Below, piece after piece: positions 1 through 8,005 of a DNA stretch of 64,000 nucleotides. This DNA is from Flavobacteriaceae bacterium (lineage in GTDB: Bacteria > Bacteroidota > Bacteroidia > Flavobacteriales > Flavobacteriaceae), in NCBI GenBank assembly GCA_024743095.1, contig JANSXF010000012.1, positions 1 to 64,000 of the forward strand, written 5' to 3'. The position numbers and the translations under genes were made by a program. Each line of letters starts with the position of its first letter. Positions within the stretch are counted from its first letter, which is position 1. Under the pieces are notes generated by a model. It did not search any database and was not told where the DNA came from. It was given only the letters and a program-made list of their open reading frames with translations.

Positions 1-2
1 CC

Positions 3-2117
3 GTAACCTTTGTGGTGATGCTCGCCATGGGTTGGAGAGGTGGATTGGTAGTGTTCCTTTCCGTGCCGATCACATTCGCATTGACTTTGTTGAGCTATTA
101 TATGCTCGATTATACCTTGAACCGGATTACCTTGTTCGCTTTGGTATTTGTAACCGGTATTGTGGTGGACGACTCCATTATTATCGCGGAGAACATGCAC
201 CGCCATTTTAAGATGAAACGTCTGCCGTTCAAAGATGCGGCACTTTATGCCATCAACGAAGTAGGAAACCCGACCATTTTGGCGACTTTTACGGTAATCG
301 CATCCGTATTGCCCATGGCATTTGTATCTGGTCTCATGGGGCCTTATATGTCCCCAATGCCCATCGGGGCATCCATTGCAATGTTGTTGTCCCTGTTTGT
401 AGCCTTGACCATTACCCCTTATTTGGGATTCATCTTCTTGAGGGAAAAGGACAAAAGGAAGCATAAAAAAGAAAAAGAGGCGGTCGAGATTCAGGACACC
501 TTCATTTACAAAGCCTACGAACGTTTCGAAAAACCACTGATTGAAAGTAGAAAGAAGAGATGGATTTTTATTGGCATCACTGTGGTATTATTATTTGCCT
601 CTGTAGGGATGTTCTTCACCAAATCGGTGGCCGTAAAAATGCTTCCTTTTGATAACAAGAACGAATTCCAAGTAGTTATCGACCTTCCTGAAGGGTCTAC
701 TCTAGAAAGAACTTCAGCAGTTGCCAAAGAAGTGGGGGCATACTTATCCACAAGGCCTGAGGTGGTGAACTATCAAACCTATGTGGGAACATCAGCACCA
801 ATCACATTTAATGGATTGGTGAGACACTATGATCTGCGTGGAGGAAGCAATATGGCCGACATTCAGGTGAACCTTACCGATAAGCACGACCGAAGTGAGC
901 AAAGTCACGATATTGCCAAGGTGTTGCGACCTAAAATCCAAGAGTTGGGCAAAAAGTACAATGCCAACATCAAGATTGTTGAAGTACCACCAGGACCTCC
1001 TGTGCTTTCAACCATTGTTGCTGAGGTGTACGGGCCCGATTACGACAAGCAGATTGCATTGGCCGATGATGTAAAAGGCATCTTGAACAATACCACCGAT
1101 GTTGTGGATGTGGATTGGATGGTTGAGGATGACCAAGTGGAATACGATTTTGTGGTGGACAAAGAGAAAGCTATGCTTTATGGAGTTACACCCCAGCAAA
1201 TTGTTCAAGTGATGGCCATGGCTTTCTGTGAGCAGCCCGTTTCTCACATCTATCGTGAAGAGGCATTCGACCAAATCGGAATTGTCTTATCCGTTAGTGA
1301 AAAGGATAAATCGAGCCTAGATCAAATCAAGCAATTAAAAATAACATCCCAACAAGGGAATATGGTGTCCGTTGGTGATTTGGTTTCCATTAAAAAGGGA
1401 ACCAAGGCCAAGAGCATTTACCGGAAAAATCAAAAAAGAGTGGTCTATGTAATGTCCGATATGGCGGGTGAACTGGAAAGCCCGGTTTACGCCATTTTGG
1501 GCATGACGGATAAGTTAAATCAATTGGAACTGCCCCAAGGTTATTCCATTAACGAGCTCTATATGGAGCAACCCCAGTATGAAGATGATTATACAGTGAA
1601 GTGGGATGGGGAATGGCAAATTACCTTAGAGGTCTTCCGTGATTTGGGAATTGCGTTCCTCGGTGTAATTGTGATCATATATATGTTGATCGTGGGATGG
1701 TTCCAAAATTTTAAAGCGCCAATGGTAATGATGGTGGCCATTCCCCTTTCCTTGATCGGGATTGTGTTGGGACACTGGATGTTGGGTGCATTTTTTACCG
1801 CAACCTCCTTTATTGGGATGATTGCCCTGGCGGGAATCATGGTGCGGAACTCGGTATTGCTTATCGACTTTATCAACCTTAGGTTGAATGAGGGGATCCC
1901 TCTAAAACAGGCCGTAATTGAAGCGGGTGCTGTGCGTACCACGCCTATTTTATTGACAGCGGGAACCGTTGTTATTGGAGCTTTTGTGATCTTGTTCGAC
2001 CCCATTTTCCAAGGGTTGGCCATCTCACTTATGGGAGGAACCATTGTGTCCACTGTATTGACACTGCTGGTAGTACCATTGGTTTATTATATGATTGAAC
2101 GCAAAAATTACAACTAA
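3..2117 (+). CDS. RND-family efflux transporter permease, C-terminal part (5' end outside window)
   Basis: The frame is open from the first bases, so the gene starts before the window; about 705 residues remain of a protein usually over 1000 long. It begins inside the first transmembrane bundle, with the TM4-like segment carrying the paired acidic residues of RND pumps (VVDDSI near residue 55). A soluble porter/docking region follows (about residues 210-540), then a second bundle of hydrophobic helices ending at residue 700. RND pumps are inner-membrane proton antiporters working with a membrane-fusion protein and an outer-membrane channel, which are probably encoded upstream. The PII-like gene directly downstream favours a heavy-metal or HAE-type pump; the substrate cannot be read from the sequence. 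Confidence 0.93.
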   Translation, partial: VTFVVMLAMGWRGGLVVFLSVPITFALTLLSYYMLDYTLNRITLFALVFVTGIVVDDSIIIAENMHRHFKMKRLPFKDAALYAINEVGNPTILATFTVIASVLPMAFVSGLMGPYMSPMPIGASIAMLLSLFVALTITPYLGFIFLREKDKRKHKKEKEAVEIQDTFIYKAYERFEKPLIESRKKRWIFIGITVVLLFASVGMFFTKSVAVKMLPFDNKNEFQVVIDLPEGSTLERTSAVAKEVGAYLSTRPEVVNYQTYVGTSAPITFNGLVRHYDLRGGSNMADIQVNLTDKHDRSEQSHDIAKVLRPKIQELGKKYNANIKIVEVPPGPPVLSTIVAEVYGPDYDKQIALADDVKGILNNTTDVVDVDWMVEDDQVEYDFVVDKEKAMLYGVTPQQIVQVMAMAFCEQPVSHIYREEAFDQIGIVLSVSEKDKSSLDQIKQLKITSQQGNMVSVGDLVSIKKGTKAKSIYRKNQKRVVYVMSDMAGELESPVYAILGMTDKLNQLELPQGYSINELYMEQPQYEDDYTVKWDGEWQITLEVFRDLGIAFLGVIVIIYMLIVGWFQNFKAPMVMMVAIPLSLIGIVLGHWMLGAFFTATSFIGMIALAGIMVRNSVLLIDFINLRLNEGIPLKQAVIEAGAVRTTPILLTAGTVVIGAFVILFDPIFQGLAISLMGGTIVSTVLTLLVVPLVYYMIERKNYN

Positions 2118-2129
2118 CATGAAACCGAC

Positions 2130-2178
2130 ACGACTAAAACAATCTTTAGACATACAGTGTAGTGATTCTTTTAGTCGT
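2130..2178 (+). terminator. 10-bp inverted repeat after the RND gene
   Basis: A perfect 10-bp inverted repeat, ACGACTAAAA at 2130-2139 and TTTTAGTCGT at 2169-2178, lies just after the RND stop codon with a 29-base loop. The stem is A/T-rich at its base and no clear T run follows, so it could be a weak terminator, an mRNA-stabilising hairpin or an operator for the next gene. Confidence 0.35.
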
Positions 2179-2221
2179 CAAAGGTTCCATGTGACCATTG
2201 AAAAACAATAAAAGTAAGCAC

Positions 2222-2527
2222 ATGAAAATGATTATCGTCACCACGGTTGAAGAATATAAAAGCGAGGTTTTTAAACTCTTTAAAAAGGCTGGTGTGGAAA
2301 GTTTCAGCGGTTCCGATATCGACGGATACAAAAATGCCGCGCAATTGATGTACACCAGTAGTTGGTTTCCCAGTGAAAAAGGTGGTGCTGCATCCGATAT
2401 GTTCTTCTCTTTTACGGAAGAAGAAAAAGTAACCGAATTGTTCAAACTAATAAAACAATTCAATGAAAATAGCGAGACTACCAATCCTATAAGGGCAGTA
2501 GAAATACCCATTGAAAGAACCGTTTAA
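2222..2527 (+). CDS. PII-like small protein (DUF3240-like) downstream of RND pump
   Basis: A 101-residue protein if the ATG at 2222 is used; an in-frame ATG at 2198 would add eight residues. The start MKMIIVTTVEEY, the alternating beta/alpha pattern and the C-terminal strand (IRAVEIPIERTV) resemble PII-like proteins that sit beside heavy-metal RND exporters. Such proteins are thought to sense a ligand or metal and tune the pump. No catalytic motif is visible. It lies 105 bases after the RND gene and 10 bases before the next gene, consistent with one transcript. The family assignment rests on pattern and context, not on a database match. Confidence 0.55.
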   Translation: MKMIIVTTVEEYKSEVFKLFKKAGVESFSGSDIDGYKNAAQLMYTSSWFPSEKGGAASDMFFSFTEEEKVTELFKLIKQFNENSETTNPIRAVEIPIERTV

Positions 2528-2536
2528 AATTTAAAA

Positions 2537-2740
2537 ATGAGAAATAGAATTGTAAGAGGAGTAGCAGGAACATTTATATTGATCAGTTTGATCTTGGCCA
2601 TATATGTGAGCCAGAACTGGCTTTGGTTTACCGCATTTGTCGGAGCAAATTTGCTACAGTCTTCGCTCACCAAGTGGTGCCTTTTAGAAGATATCCTTAA
2701 AAAGCTTGGGGTGTCCAACGAAGAAAAGAATTGTTGCTAA
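2537..2740 (+). CDS. DUF2892 / YgaP-type small inner-membrane protein
   Basis: A 67-residue protein beginning MRNRIVRGVAGTFILISLIL, with two predicted membrane helices (about residues 9-27 and 31-47) and a short cytosolic tail ending in ...EEKNCC. This matches the compact two-helix DUF2892 family, found alone or fused to rhodanese domains (YgaP) in sulfur metabolism loci. The position right before YeeE/YedE genes fits that role. The terminal Cys-Cys pair could bind a thiol or metal, but that is speculation. It starts 10 bases after the preceding stop, so it is probably co-transcribed with it. Confidence 0.7.
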   Translation: MRNRIVRGVAGTFILISLILAIYVSQNWLWFTAFVGANLLQSSLTKWCLLEDILKKLGVSNEEKNCC

Positions 2741-2766
2741 ATACCTTCTGTATTTGATAATTAAAG

Positions 2767-2803
2767 CATTTTCGTGACATTTGTAAAAAACCTCACGAAA
2801 ATG
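2767..2803 (+). promoter_or_regulatory. 11-bp inverted repeat overlapping the YeeE/YedE start codon
   Basis: CATTTTCGTGA at 2767-2777 is perfectly inverted as TCACGAAAATG at 2793-2803, and the last three bases of the right arm are the ATG of the next gene. The spacer is 15 bases. Either a repressor binds here, or the mRNA hairpin hides the start codon. Confidence 0.5.
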
Positions 2804-3352
2804 ATTTATCAACCTTGGCCCTGGTATGTAGCAGGCCCTCTGATTGCCATCATTATGGCATTGCTCATTTTAATGGGAAAACGCTTCGGAATGTCCTCCA
2901 ACCTAGAAACTTTTTGCTCTATCGGGGGAGCAGGAAAATTCACGGATTACTTCAAAGTAGATATCAAATCCAAACGCTGGAACCTTTTGGTGGTTCTTGG
3001 TTCTGTAATTGGCGGATTTTTGGGCGCACATTGGTTATCGCCCAATCCCGCAGTCGATATTTCAACCAAAACCGTTGCCAAACTTCAAGAATTGGGGTTC
3101 AATAGTGCAGGAAAAGCCTATTTGCCCACGGAACTTTTTAGTTTGGAATCGTTGTCCGACCCAAAGGTTTGGGTCATCCTTTTGATTGCAGGATTTTTGG
3201 TGGGCTTCGGAACCCGTTATGCGGGTGGATGCACTTCTGGGCACGCCATTTCAGGCTTAAGTAATTTACAGCGACCTTCACTTATTGCTGTCATCGGCTT
3301 TTTTATCGGTGGATTGAGTATGGTTCACCTATTGTTCCCTTTAATTTTTTAA
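2801..3352 (+). CDS. YeeE/YedE family sulfur transporter, N-terminal half
   Basis: A 183-residue integral membrane protein starting [14 protein letters not shown] at the ATG at 2801; a GTG at 2774 is in frame, but this ATG starts the family's usual N-terminus. It has about four to five hydrophobic helices and the conserved Cys-Gly signature [17 protein letters not shown] near the C-terminus. YeeE/YedE proteins import thiosulfate or related sulfur species, the conserved cysteines relaying the sulfur compound through the membrane. Here the family is split over two genes, this one and the next, three bases apart. The DUF2892 gene upstream supports a sulfur role. Confidence 0.85.
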   Translation: MIYQPWPWYVAGPLIAIIMALLILMGKRFGMSSNLETFCSIGGAGKFTDYFKVDIKSKRWNLLVVLGSVIGGFLGAHWLSPNPAVDISTKTVAKLQELGFNSAGKAYLPTELFSLESLSDPKVWVILLIAGFLVGFGTRYAGGCTSGHAISGLSNLQRPSLIAVIGFFIGGLSMVHLLFPLIF

Positions 3353-3354
3353 GT

Positions 3355-3768
3355 ATGAAGGATATAATCTACATCATATTAGGCACCTTTTTAGGAATCG
3401 TACTTTACAAGTCGGAAGCAGCATCTTGGTTCAGGATCTATGAAATGTTCCAGTTCGATTCGTTTCACATGTACGGCATCATTGGCTCTGCTTTGGTCGT
3501 TGGTATTGTTCTAGTGTTTTGGATTAAAAAGTTCAAGATAAAATCATTTTTTGGCGAATCCATCCAAATCGAAGACAAGGAAAGGTCTTTTTTCCGGTAC
3601 ATTTTGGGTGGAACCTTGTTCGGTTTGGGATGGGCCTTGGCAGGTGCATGCCCGGGGCCGATTTATATCTTGGTCGGAGCGGGTTATTGGCCTATAATTC
3701 TGGTACTTATCGGTGCTGTTTTCGGTGCTTTCATCTATGGTGTGGTAAGGTCCAAGCTGCCCCATTAA
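3355..3768 (+). CDS. YeeE/YedE family (DUF6691-like) transporter, second half
   Basis: A 137-residue membrane protein with four hydrophobic helices and the second conserved Cys motif (FGLGWALAGACPGPIYILVGAG, about residues 84-105). It starts three bases after the stop of the first YeeE/YedE gene, so the two are almost certainly translated together and form one transporter. Two half-size proteins in place of one fused protein are common in Bacteroidetes. The substrate is probably thiosulfate or a reduced sulfur compound, by family knowledge only. Confidence 0.85.
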   Translation: MKDIIYIILGTFLGIVLYKSEAASWFRIYEMFQFDSFHMYGIIGSALVVGIVLVFWIKKFKIKSFFGESIQIEDKERSFFRYILGGTLFGLGWALAGACPGPIYILVGAGYWPIILVLIGAVFGAFIYGVVRSKLPH

Positions 3769-3869
3769 GGTTGACTCAACGGTATTTTGGGCCAAACAAC
3801 GAAAATGGATGGTTCATTGATGGATTGCTGCTAGCTTTGGTCTCCCCAAACTTACGTAATAGTCCCTAC

Positions 3870-4274
3870 ATGAAGTTAACAACGTTTATCATAGACGATG
3901 ACCTGGTATCGCAATTTGCGACTCGATACTGCATACAGCAATCCCACGGTAATTTTGATATTGTTACTTGCTCCAGCGGAGAGGAAGGTATACAGGCTTG
4001 TTTGAGTTCGATAGAGAAGCACAATAGATTACCGGATATTATCTTTTTGGACCTGGTTATGGACGGGATGAACGGGTGGGATTTCCTGGAAAATTTGAAG
4101 AACTTGTTCAAAGGGCACCTTCTGCCCAGCGTATATGTGCTTTCTGCTTTTACCAATGCAACGGATAGAGCAATAGCAAAAAAGAATGGAATAATCTCAG
4201 GATATGTCGATAAACCATTGTCACGTTCTTATCTGGAAAAAATATTGAAGGAAGAAGAGGCAAAACGAACTTAG
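3870..4274 (+). CDS. Single-domain response regulator (REC only)
   Basis: A 134-residue CheY-like receiver domain. The acidic pair DDD lies at residues 9-11, the phospho-acceptor Asp is in IIFLDLVMDGMNGW (about residue 57), Ser is in VLSAFTN (about residue 88) and the conserved Lys is in VDKPLS (about residue 111). There is no output domain, so it works by protein contact in a phosphorelay. The ATG at 3870 is chosen because the open frame upstream of it lies inside the preceding transporter gene. It stands alone, 101 bases after that gene, with no histidine kinase nearby. Confidence 0.88.
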   Translation: MKLTTFIIDDDLVSQFATRYCIQQSHGNFDIVTCSSGEEGIQACLSSIEKHNRLPDIIFLDLVMDGMNGWDFLENLKNLFKGHLLPSVYVLSAFTNATDRAIAKKNGIISGYVDKPLSRSYLEKILKEEEAKRT

Positions 4275-4367
4275 TTAATTCCCTCATTTTTTTTAAAGCA
4301 AATAGATGGGGTCTGTTTGCAAAAAATCCATCAAAAACCCTATTTTTGCAATCCATTTTCAGGGAAT

Positions 4368-4439
4368 GGCCCCGTAGTTCAATGGATAGAATAGAAGTTT
4401 CCTAAACTTTAGATGCAAGTTCGATTCTTGCCGGGGCTA
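4368..4439 (+). tRNA. tRNA-Arg (CCT anticodon)
   Basis: A 72-base cloverleaf: acceptor GGCCCCG pairs with CGGGGCT, the anticodon loop is TTCCTAA (anticodon CCT), the T arm is GCAAG/CTTGC and the discriminator is A. CCA is not encoded. A T run follows. An integrase gene begins 232 bases downstream, so the 3' end of this tRNA is the likely attachment site of the island that follows. No second copy of its 3' end was recognised in the window. Confidence 0.95.
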
Positions 4440-4550
4440 CTTTTTGACTTCTGAATGATTCAAAAAATCATTAAATAAATGAAAATCAGTCATTTAATAT
4501 TTTTTGATTTTAATTGAATTCCTTTGATTTTGGCTTTTAGAGTTCACAAA

Positions 4551-4652
4551 TCGTCAACATTTTTCAGGTTGCTGTTTTAAGATAAGTGATTAAAATTCAG
4601 TAATTTAGTTGATATACTCGATTTGATTTGACTTTCGTATTCGTCAACATTT
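4551..4652 (+). repeat. Two direct repeats upstream of the integrase (candidate arm sites)
   Basis: TCGTCAACATTT occurs at 4551-4562 and again at 4641-4652, exactly 90 bases apart, between the tRNA and the integrase. Spaced direct repeats next to an attachment site are typical arm-binding sites of tyrosine integrases. The intervening sequence is A/T-rich with no gene. Confidence 0.4.
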
Positions 4653-4670
4653 AACTAAAAGAAGACAATT

Positions 4671-5939
4671 ATGAGGTCAAATTCCACATTTTCCGTCCTG
4701 TTTTGGCTTTATTCCAGTAGGTCTAAAAATGGCAAAGCTCCCATTTATGCCAGGATTTCTGTAAATGGAAAAAAGCTCAACATCAGTTTAAAGCGAAGGA
4801 TTCCAATCAATGAATGGGATTTAAATAAACAGCGTGTAAAAAATTCTTCCATACATGCTAAATCAACCAACCAATATCTTGATGAGTTCTACTCCGGGTT
4901 GTTTCAGTCATTCCAACAATTACGCATTGAGGGCAAGCACATCACCCCTCATAGTGTAAAGGCCAGATTTATGGATGAGGAAGTGGAAAATCAACATTTT
5001 ACCATGAGGGACTTAGTATCCTACCATAATTCCAATATGTTTCCCAAACTGCACGGTAATACCTCAAGACTATACCTGACAAGCCAGAAATATATCTTTT
5101 TGTTCTTGAAAAAGAAATTAAAATTGGAAGACATCAGACTTGATGAATTGAACTATAAGTTCATTCTTGACTTTGAAAATTTTCTTCGCAAGCATAAACC
5201 CAATCACTACCAAAAACAAATTGGTAACAATGCCGTAATGAAGCATATCCAAAGATTACGCAAAATGGTTTCCTTAGCTTATCGACTGGAGTGGATAGAT
5301 AAAGACCCGTTTCGACAGTTTAAGCAAAGATTGACCCCAACCAATAGAGAGTATTTAGGTGCCGAGGAACTTCAAGCGATTGAAGAACTGGAACTTCAAA
5401 GTAAGCGATTAAAAACTGTCAGAGATCTTTTTGTCTTCAGTTGCTACACAGGTGTATGTTATACTGATTTAATGCTTCTAACCGAGGATAATGTTGTTAT
5501 GGGGCTGGACAAGAAATATTGGATAATCACTAAGAGGCAGAAAACCCATAATCCCATTAAAATACCTCTATTAAAAAAAGCTCTGGACTTGATCGGACAA
5601 TATAAGGAAGATTCTAGGTCAGTCATAAACGATACTTTGTTTCCTAGAATTTCAAATCAAAAGATGAATGCTTATTTGAAAGAGATTGCAAGTGAAGCAA
5701 AAATTAAAAAGAACCTGACATTTCATATGGCAAGACACACTTTTGCCACAACAGTTACCTTGACCAATGGTGTACCTATTGAAACCATCTCAAAAATGTT
5801 GGGTCATAGAAAACTTACCACTACGCAGATTTATGCAAAGGTGTTGGAAAGGAAGGTTGGTGAGGATATGGAGATTTTGAGAAGCAAATTGGAAACGTCA
5901 CTTGAGTCAGATCAAAAAAAGAAATCGAATCAAGCATAG
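4671..5939 (+). CDS. Site-specific tyrosine integrase (Bacteroidetes type)
   Basis: A 422-residue tyrosine recombinase. Residues 1-90 form an arm-binding domain (start MRSNSTFSVLFWLYSS), residues about 100-200 a SAM-like core-binding domain, and residues about 220-400 the catalytic domain. Visible catalytic parts are HMARHTF (H-x-x-R), LGHRKLTTTQ and the nucleophile Tyr in IYAKVLE. The first Arg of the R-H-R-Y tetrad is absent: the usual TGLR is TGVCYTD here, as in IntDOT-like enzymes of this phylum. It lies just downstream of tRNA-Arg and is probably the integrase of this island. A related integrase occurs at 31439. Confidence 0.93.
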   Translation: MRSNSTFSVLFWLYSSRSKNGKAPIYARISVNGKKLNISLKRRIPINEWDLNKQRVKNSSIHAKSTNQYLDEFYSGLFQSFQQLRIEGKHITPHSVKARFMDEEVENQHFTMRDLVSYHNSNMFPKLHGNTSRLYLTSQKYIFLFLKKKLKLEDIRLDELNYKFILDFENFLRKHKPNHYQKQIGNNAVMKHIQRLRKMVSLAYRLEWIDKDPFRQFKQRLTPTNREYLGAEELQAIEELELQSKRLKTVRDLFVFSCYTGVCYTDLMLLTEDNVVMGLDKKYWIITKRQKTHNPIKIPLLKKALDLIGQYKEDSRSVINDTLFPRISNQKMNAYLKEIASEAKIKKNLTFHMARHTFATTVTLTNGVPIETISKMLGHRKLTTTQIYAKVLERKVGEDMEILRSKLETSLESDQKKKSNQA

Positions 5940-6096
5940 CGAAGTGCTGAAACTATAATTTCTTATCTCGAACTTTTGCGATTGATTTCTATCGTTTTTT
6001 TGTAGTGTATAGGAAGATAAGTTTAATCAACATCTCCTAATAAACAAAAACCTCTGAATTTATTGTTACTCTATATACCAAAGAAAGGTATTTGGG

Positions 6097-6116
6097 TTTT
6101 CACGCTCGCGTGAAAA
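6097..6116. terminator. Compact hairpin between integrase and IS110 transposase
   Basis: TTTTCACGC and GCGTGAAAA flank two bases, forming a stable symmetric hairpin with a short loop between two convergent genes. A runs and T runs flank it on both sides, so it could end transcription in both directions. Confidence 0.5.
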
Positions 6117-6179
6117 AACGATTTCCATGTTAAAAACAAGTCAAAAATGAACAAAGTGAACAATTCGATGATATTGGTA

Positions 6180-7175
6180 TCAAGCGACACTTTTTTGATA
6201 GGGCGTTTGCCGTTTTACCACGGCACAGACCCTAAGGACAAGCTTGTTTCGGACATTGTTGAGGACCAACATTTTGTTCTTTCCCTCCTCGGCCTTTCTT
6301 TCATAATAGGCCTTCAGTTCCGGATCGTGCCTGACTGCGGCAAGTGCGCACATATGCAACTGTTTTTTCATCGTCTTGTTTGCCATATGGTGCACCCTGG
6401 CACGTTTCTGGATACTGGAACCGGAGGTGTGCTCGAAGGGCACCACGCCACAGTAGCAGGCAAGCTGTTTGGGATTTTCGTACTTGGTGAAAAAATTGGT
6501 GTAGATGGTAAAGTATAGGGCCGTGAACATACCAATCCCCGTGACGGAAGTCGCCAGTCGAACCGTGGTGTTCAGCCTTTCATCGGAGAGCACAAGGGCC
6601 TCTATCTCTCCCTCCATGCGGCGGATCTCGTCGTTGAGGCACTTGGTGGTCTTTTTGATGTGCCTTTGGACCAGTTTTCCAAGTTCCGGGTCAAAGGTCT
6701 TGAGTTCATTGGGGTGCTTGCACAGGTCTGCCCTGAACCTGACCAGTTGGTCCCTTACCTTGAGCAGGGCATTGACCTTTTCCAGGATCTCCGGAACCGG
6801 TCTGTACAGTTCCATCTCGTTGTGGTTCTTGGCGGCGTACCGTGCGATCCGGATGGCGTCCAGCCTATCGTTCTTGCCACGTTGTATCCCCAGGCTACGG
6901 ATGATCCTCAACGACATCTCGACACAGAAATTGGCCTGTTTTTCGAGCAGCCTTGCGATGACCAGCCTGCCGTATATACCGGTATGTTCCAGACAGACCA
7001 AGGTTTTTTCCAAGGGAATGCCCCTGTTCTTGAGCAGCCTTATAAAGGCCCTGGTACCCTTTTGTGAATTGTCGAACACGAACGAGGCCGTGTCGTCCCC
7101 TTCGATAATGGCGATGTCAAAGGACTTTTTGGATATGTCCACGCCAACAAAATACTTGAAGTCAGATTTTTCCAT
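6180..7175 (-). CDS. IS110-family transposase (DEDD recombinase)
   Basis: A 331-residue protein from the ATG at 7175 (start MEKSDFKYFVGVDISKKSFD); the frame is open further upstream, but this is the usual family start. The N-terminal RuvC-like DEDD domain shows Asp in VGVDIS, Glu in CLEHTGIYG and Asp residues in KNDRLDAIRIARYA. The C-terminal Transposase_20 part has SVTGIGMFTALY and the serine-rich SGSSIQKRAR segment holding the catalytic Ser of this family. IS110 enzymes move DNA without terminal inverted repeats and are guided by a bridge RNA encoded beside the gene. Its base composition is clearly more G/C-rich than the flanking genes, a sign of recent arrival. It is full length and appears intact. 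Confidence 0.93.
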   Translation of the reverse strand: MEKSDFKYFVGVDISKKSFDIAIIEGDDTASFVFDNSQKGTRAFIRLLKNRGIPLEKTLVCLEHTGIYGRLVIARLLEKQANFCVEMSLRIIRSLGIQRGKNDRLDAIRIARYAAKNHNEMELYRPVPEILEKVNALLKVRDQLVRFRADLCKHPNELKTFDPELGKLVQRHIKKTTKCLNDEIRRMEGEIEALVLSDERLNTTVRLATSVTGIGMFTALYFTIYTNFFTKYENPKQLACYCGVVPFEHTSGSSIQKRARVHHMANKTMKKQLHMCALAAVRHDPELKAYYERKAEEGKNKMLVLNNVRNKLVLRVCAVVKRQTPYQKSVA

Positions 7176-7242
7176 GATAAAAAAGTTTAAAAAATGAGAG
7201 ATCCGTGAATTGGAGTACAACCGACAACTGAACAATCATCAA

Positions 7243-7372
7243 ATCCCTGTTAATAGGCCCTAGACCTGAACTTCCATATGATGCCGATCCAGAAGATGAC
7301 CGATAAAGGATTTAATCGATACCGATAAGTCCTGAACTTTGAATAGCAATTAATACGCCTTTATCGGTCTGG
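7243..7372 (-). ncRNA. Structured non-coding repeat, copy A (candidate bridge RNA segment)
   Basis: This segment is closed by a perfect 12-bp inverted repeat, GACCGATAAAGG at 7298-7309 and CCTTTATCGGTC at 7358-7369, around a 48-base internal region. It shares many blocks with copy B at 7523-7647, including AATAGGCC, TTCCAT, GATGACCGATAAA and ATAAGTCCTG. In IS110 elements the region upstream of the recombinase encodes a bridge RNA with large internal loops that pair with donor and target DNA; this is the right place and shape for it. The strand is inferred from the transposase. Confidence 0.45.
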
Positions 7373-7522
7373 CTGCCATCCAATATCATTGAAGTTCCAA
7401 GGTAGGACAATACCTCTATTCTTCTAAATGGACAGCGATATGAGTTCTGGTCCCGGGACTGTCACAAAGGGATGATCCCGGCCCAAGGGATATGTATCCA
7501 CAGTTATCTGAACTAGATCGAA

Positions 7523-7647
7523 ACCCTGGACAATAGGCCTTGAAGCCTGTATTTCCATCTGATCCTGTTCAGAGATGACCGATAAAAGGATTTGAAAAGC
7601 ATAAGTCCTGGACTTTCCCTGCGCCTAATCCTCCTTTATCGGTCGGT
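7523..7647 (-). ncRNA. Structured non-coding repeat, copy B (candidate bridge RNA segment)
   Basis: A diverged second copy of the element at 7243-7372, offset by about 280 bases. Its closing stem is GACCGATAAAAGG (7577-7589) with CCTTTATCGGTC (7633-7644), with one bulged A. The stem bases are kept while the loop bases differ, as expected if the stem is selected and the loops carry guide sequence. No ORF crosses it. Confidence 0.45.
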
Positions 7648-7769
7648 GGCCACTTACGGTCACCGAGGGTATTCCCGAGTTAAAGACGACCGTCATTTGA
7701 ACAACGATCACCTTAAAGGAAAAGCTCTATGTAAATGGTCGACGCTAAACTAAGGGGAATAGCAAGAGG

Positions 7770-7793
7770 GTGATGCGCAAATTGCGCCATCAC
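7770..7793 (+). promoter_or_regulatory. Inverted repeat before the mobilization genes (candidate oriT hairpin)
   Basis: GTGATGCGCAA and TTGCGCCATCAC pair with one bulged base, giving an 11-bp hairpin with almost no loop, about 200 bases before the mobilization genes. Origins of transfer usually lie here and contain such a repeat near the nick site. No nick consensus was recognised, so this is a candidate only. Confidence 0.35.
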
Positions 7794-7795
7794 GG

Positions 7796-8005
7796 TTGTT
7801 TTCGGGTCTTCAACAAGTTGAAAACCAGTTAATTGAACAGTATTTGAAATACTGTGCAAAAACGGGGGCTACAGTAGACTTTTCCAAAATCTACAGTAAA
7901 CCCTTTGGGAAGCCCTATAAACACTGGAAATTTTTGAAGAAAAAATTGACACAATTTGATGAAAAAATGAAAAAGACCTATGGAAAAGCAATCAACAAGT
8001 GGTAA
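7796..8005 (+). CDS. Small basic protein preceding the mobilization protein
   Basis: An open frame of 69 residues, lysine-rich in its second half and ending KKTYGKAINKW. There is no good ATG near the start; a TTG at 7796 or ATT at 7781 would have to serve, so the true 5' end is uncertain and the gene may have lost its start when the neighbouring IS110 arrived. It overlaps the start of the BfmA/BtgA-like gene by 26 bases. The product is not recognised; the charge and position suggest a DNA-binding accessory of mobilization. Confidence 0.4.
   Translation: MFSGLQQVENQLIEQYLKYCAKTGATVDFSKIYSKPFGKPYKHWKFLKKKLTQFDEKMKKTYGKAINKW

Larger units (their letters stand above)
6120..7740 (-). mobile_element. 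IS110-type insertion sequence, ends approximate
   Basis: The element comprises the transposase and a long upstream non-coding stretch (7176 to about 7740) with two related structured repeats. IS110 elements have no terminal inverted repeats, so the exact ends cannot be read here; both limits are estimates. It sits between the integrase and the mobilization genes of the island. Confidence 0.5.

Noticed and set aside
2119..2211. 30-codon ORF immediately after the RND gene
   Set aside because: It overlaps the inverted repeat region and has no composition or conservation clue that would support translation.
4368..4439. Right attachment site as a second copy of the tRNA-Arg 3' end
   Set aside because: No second copy was recognised by eye anywhere in the window, so the island's far end is left undefined.
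6505..7197. Long plus-strand ORFs opposite the IS110 transposase
   Set aside because: They are antisense shadows of the G/C-rich transposase gene with low-complexity Ser/Leu translation.
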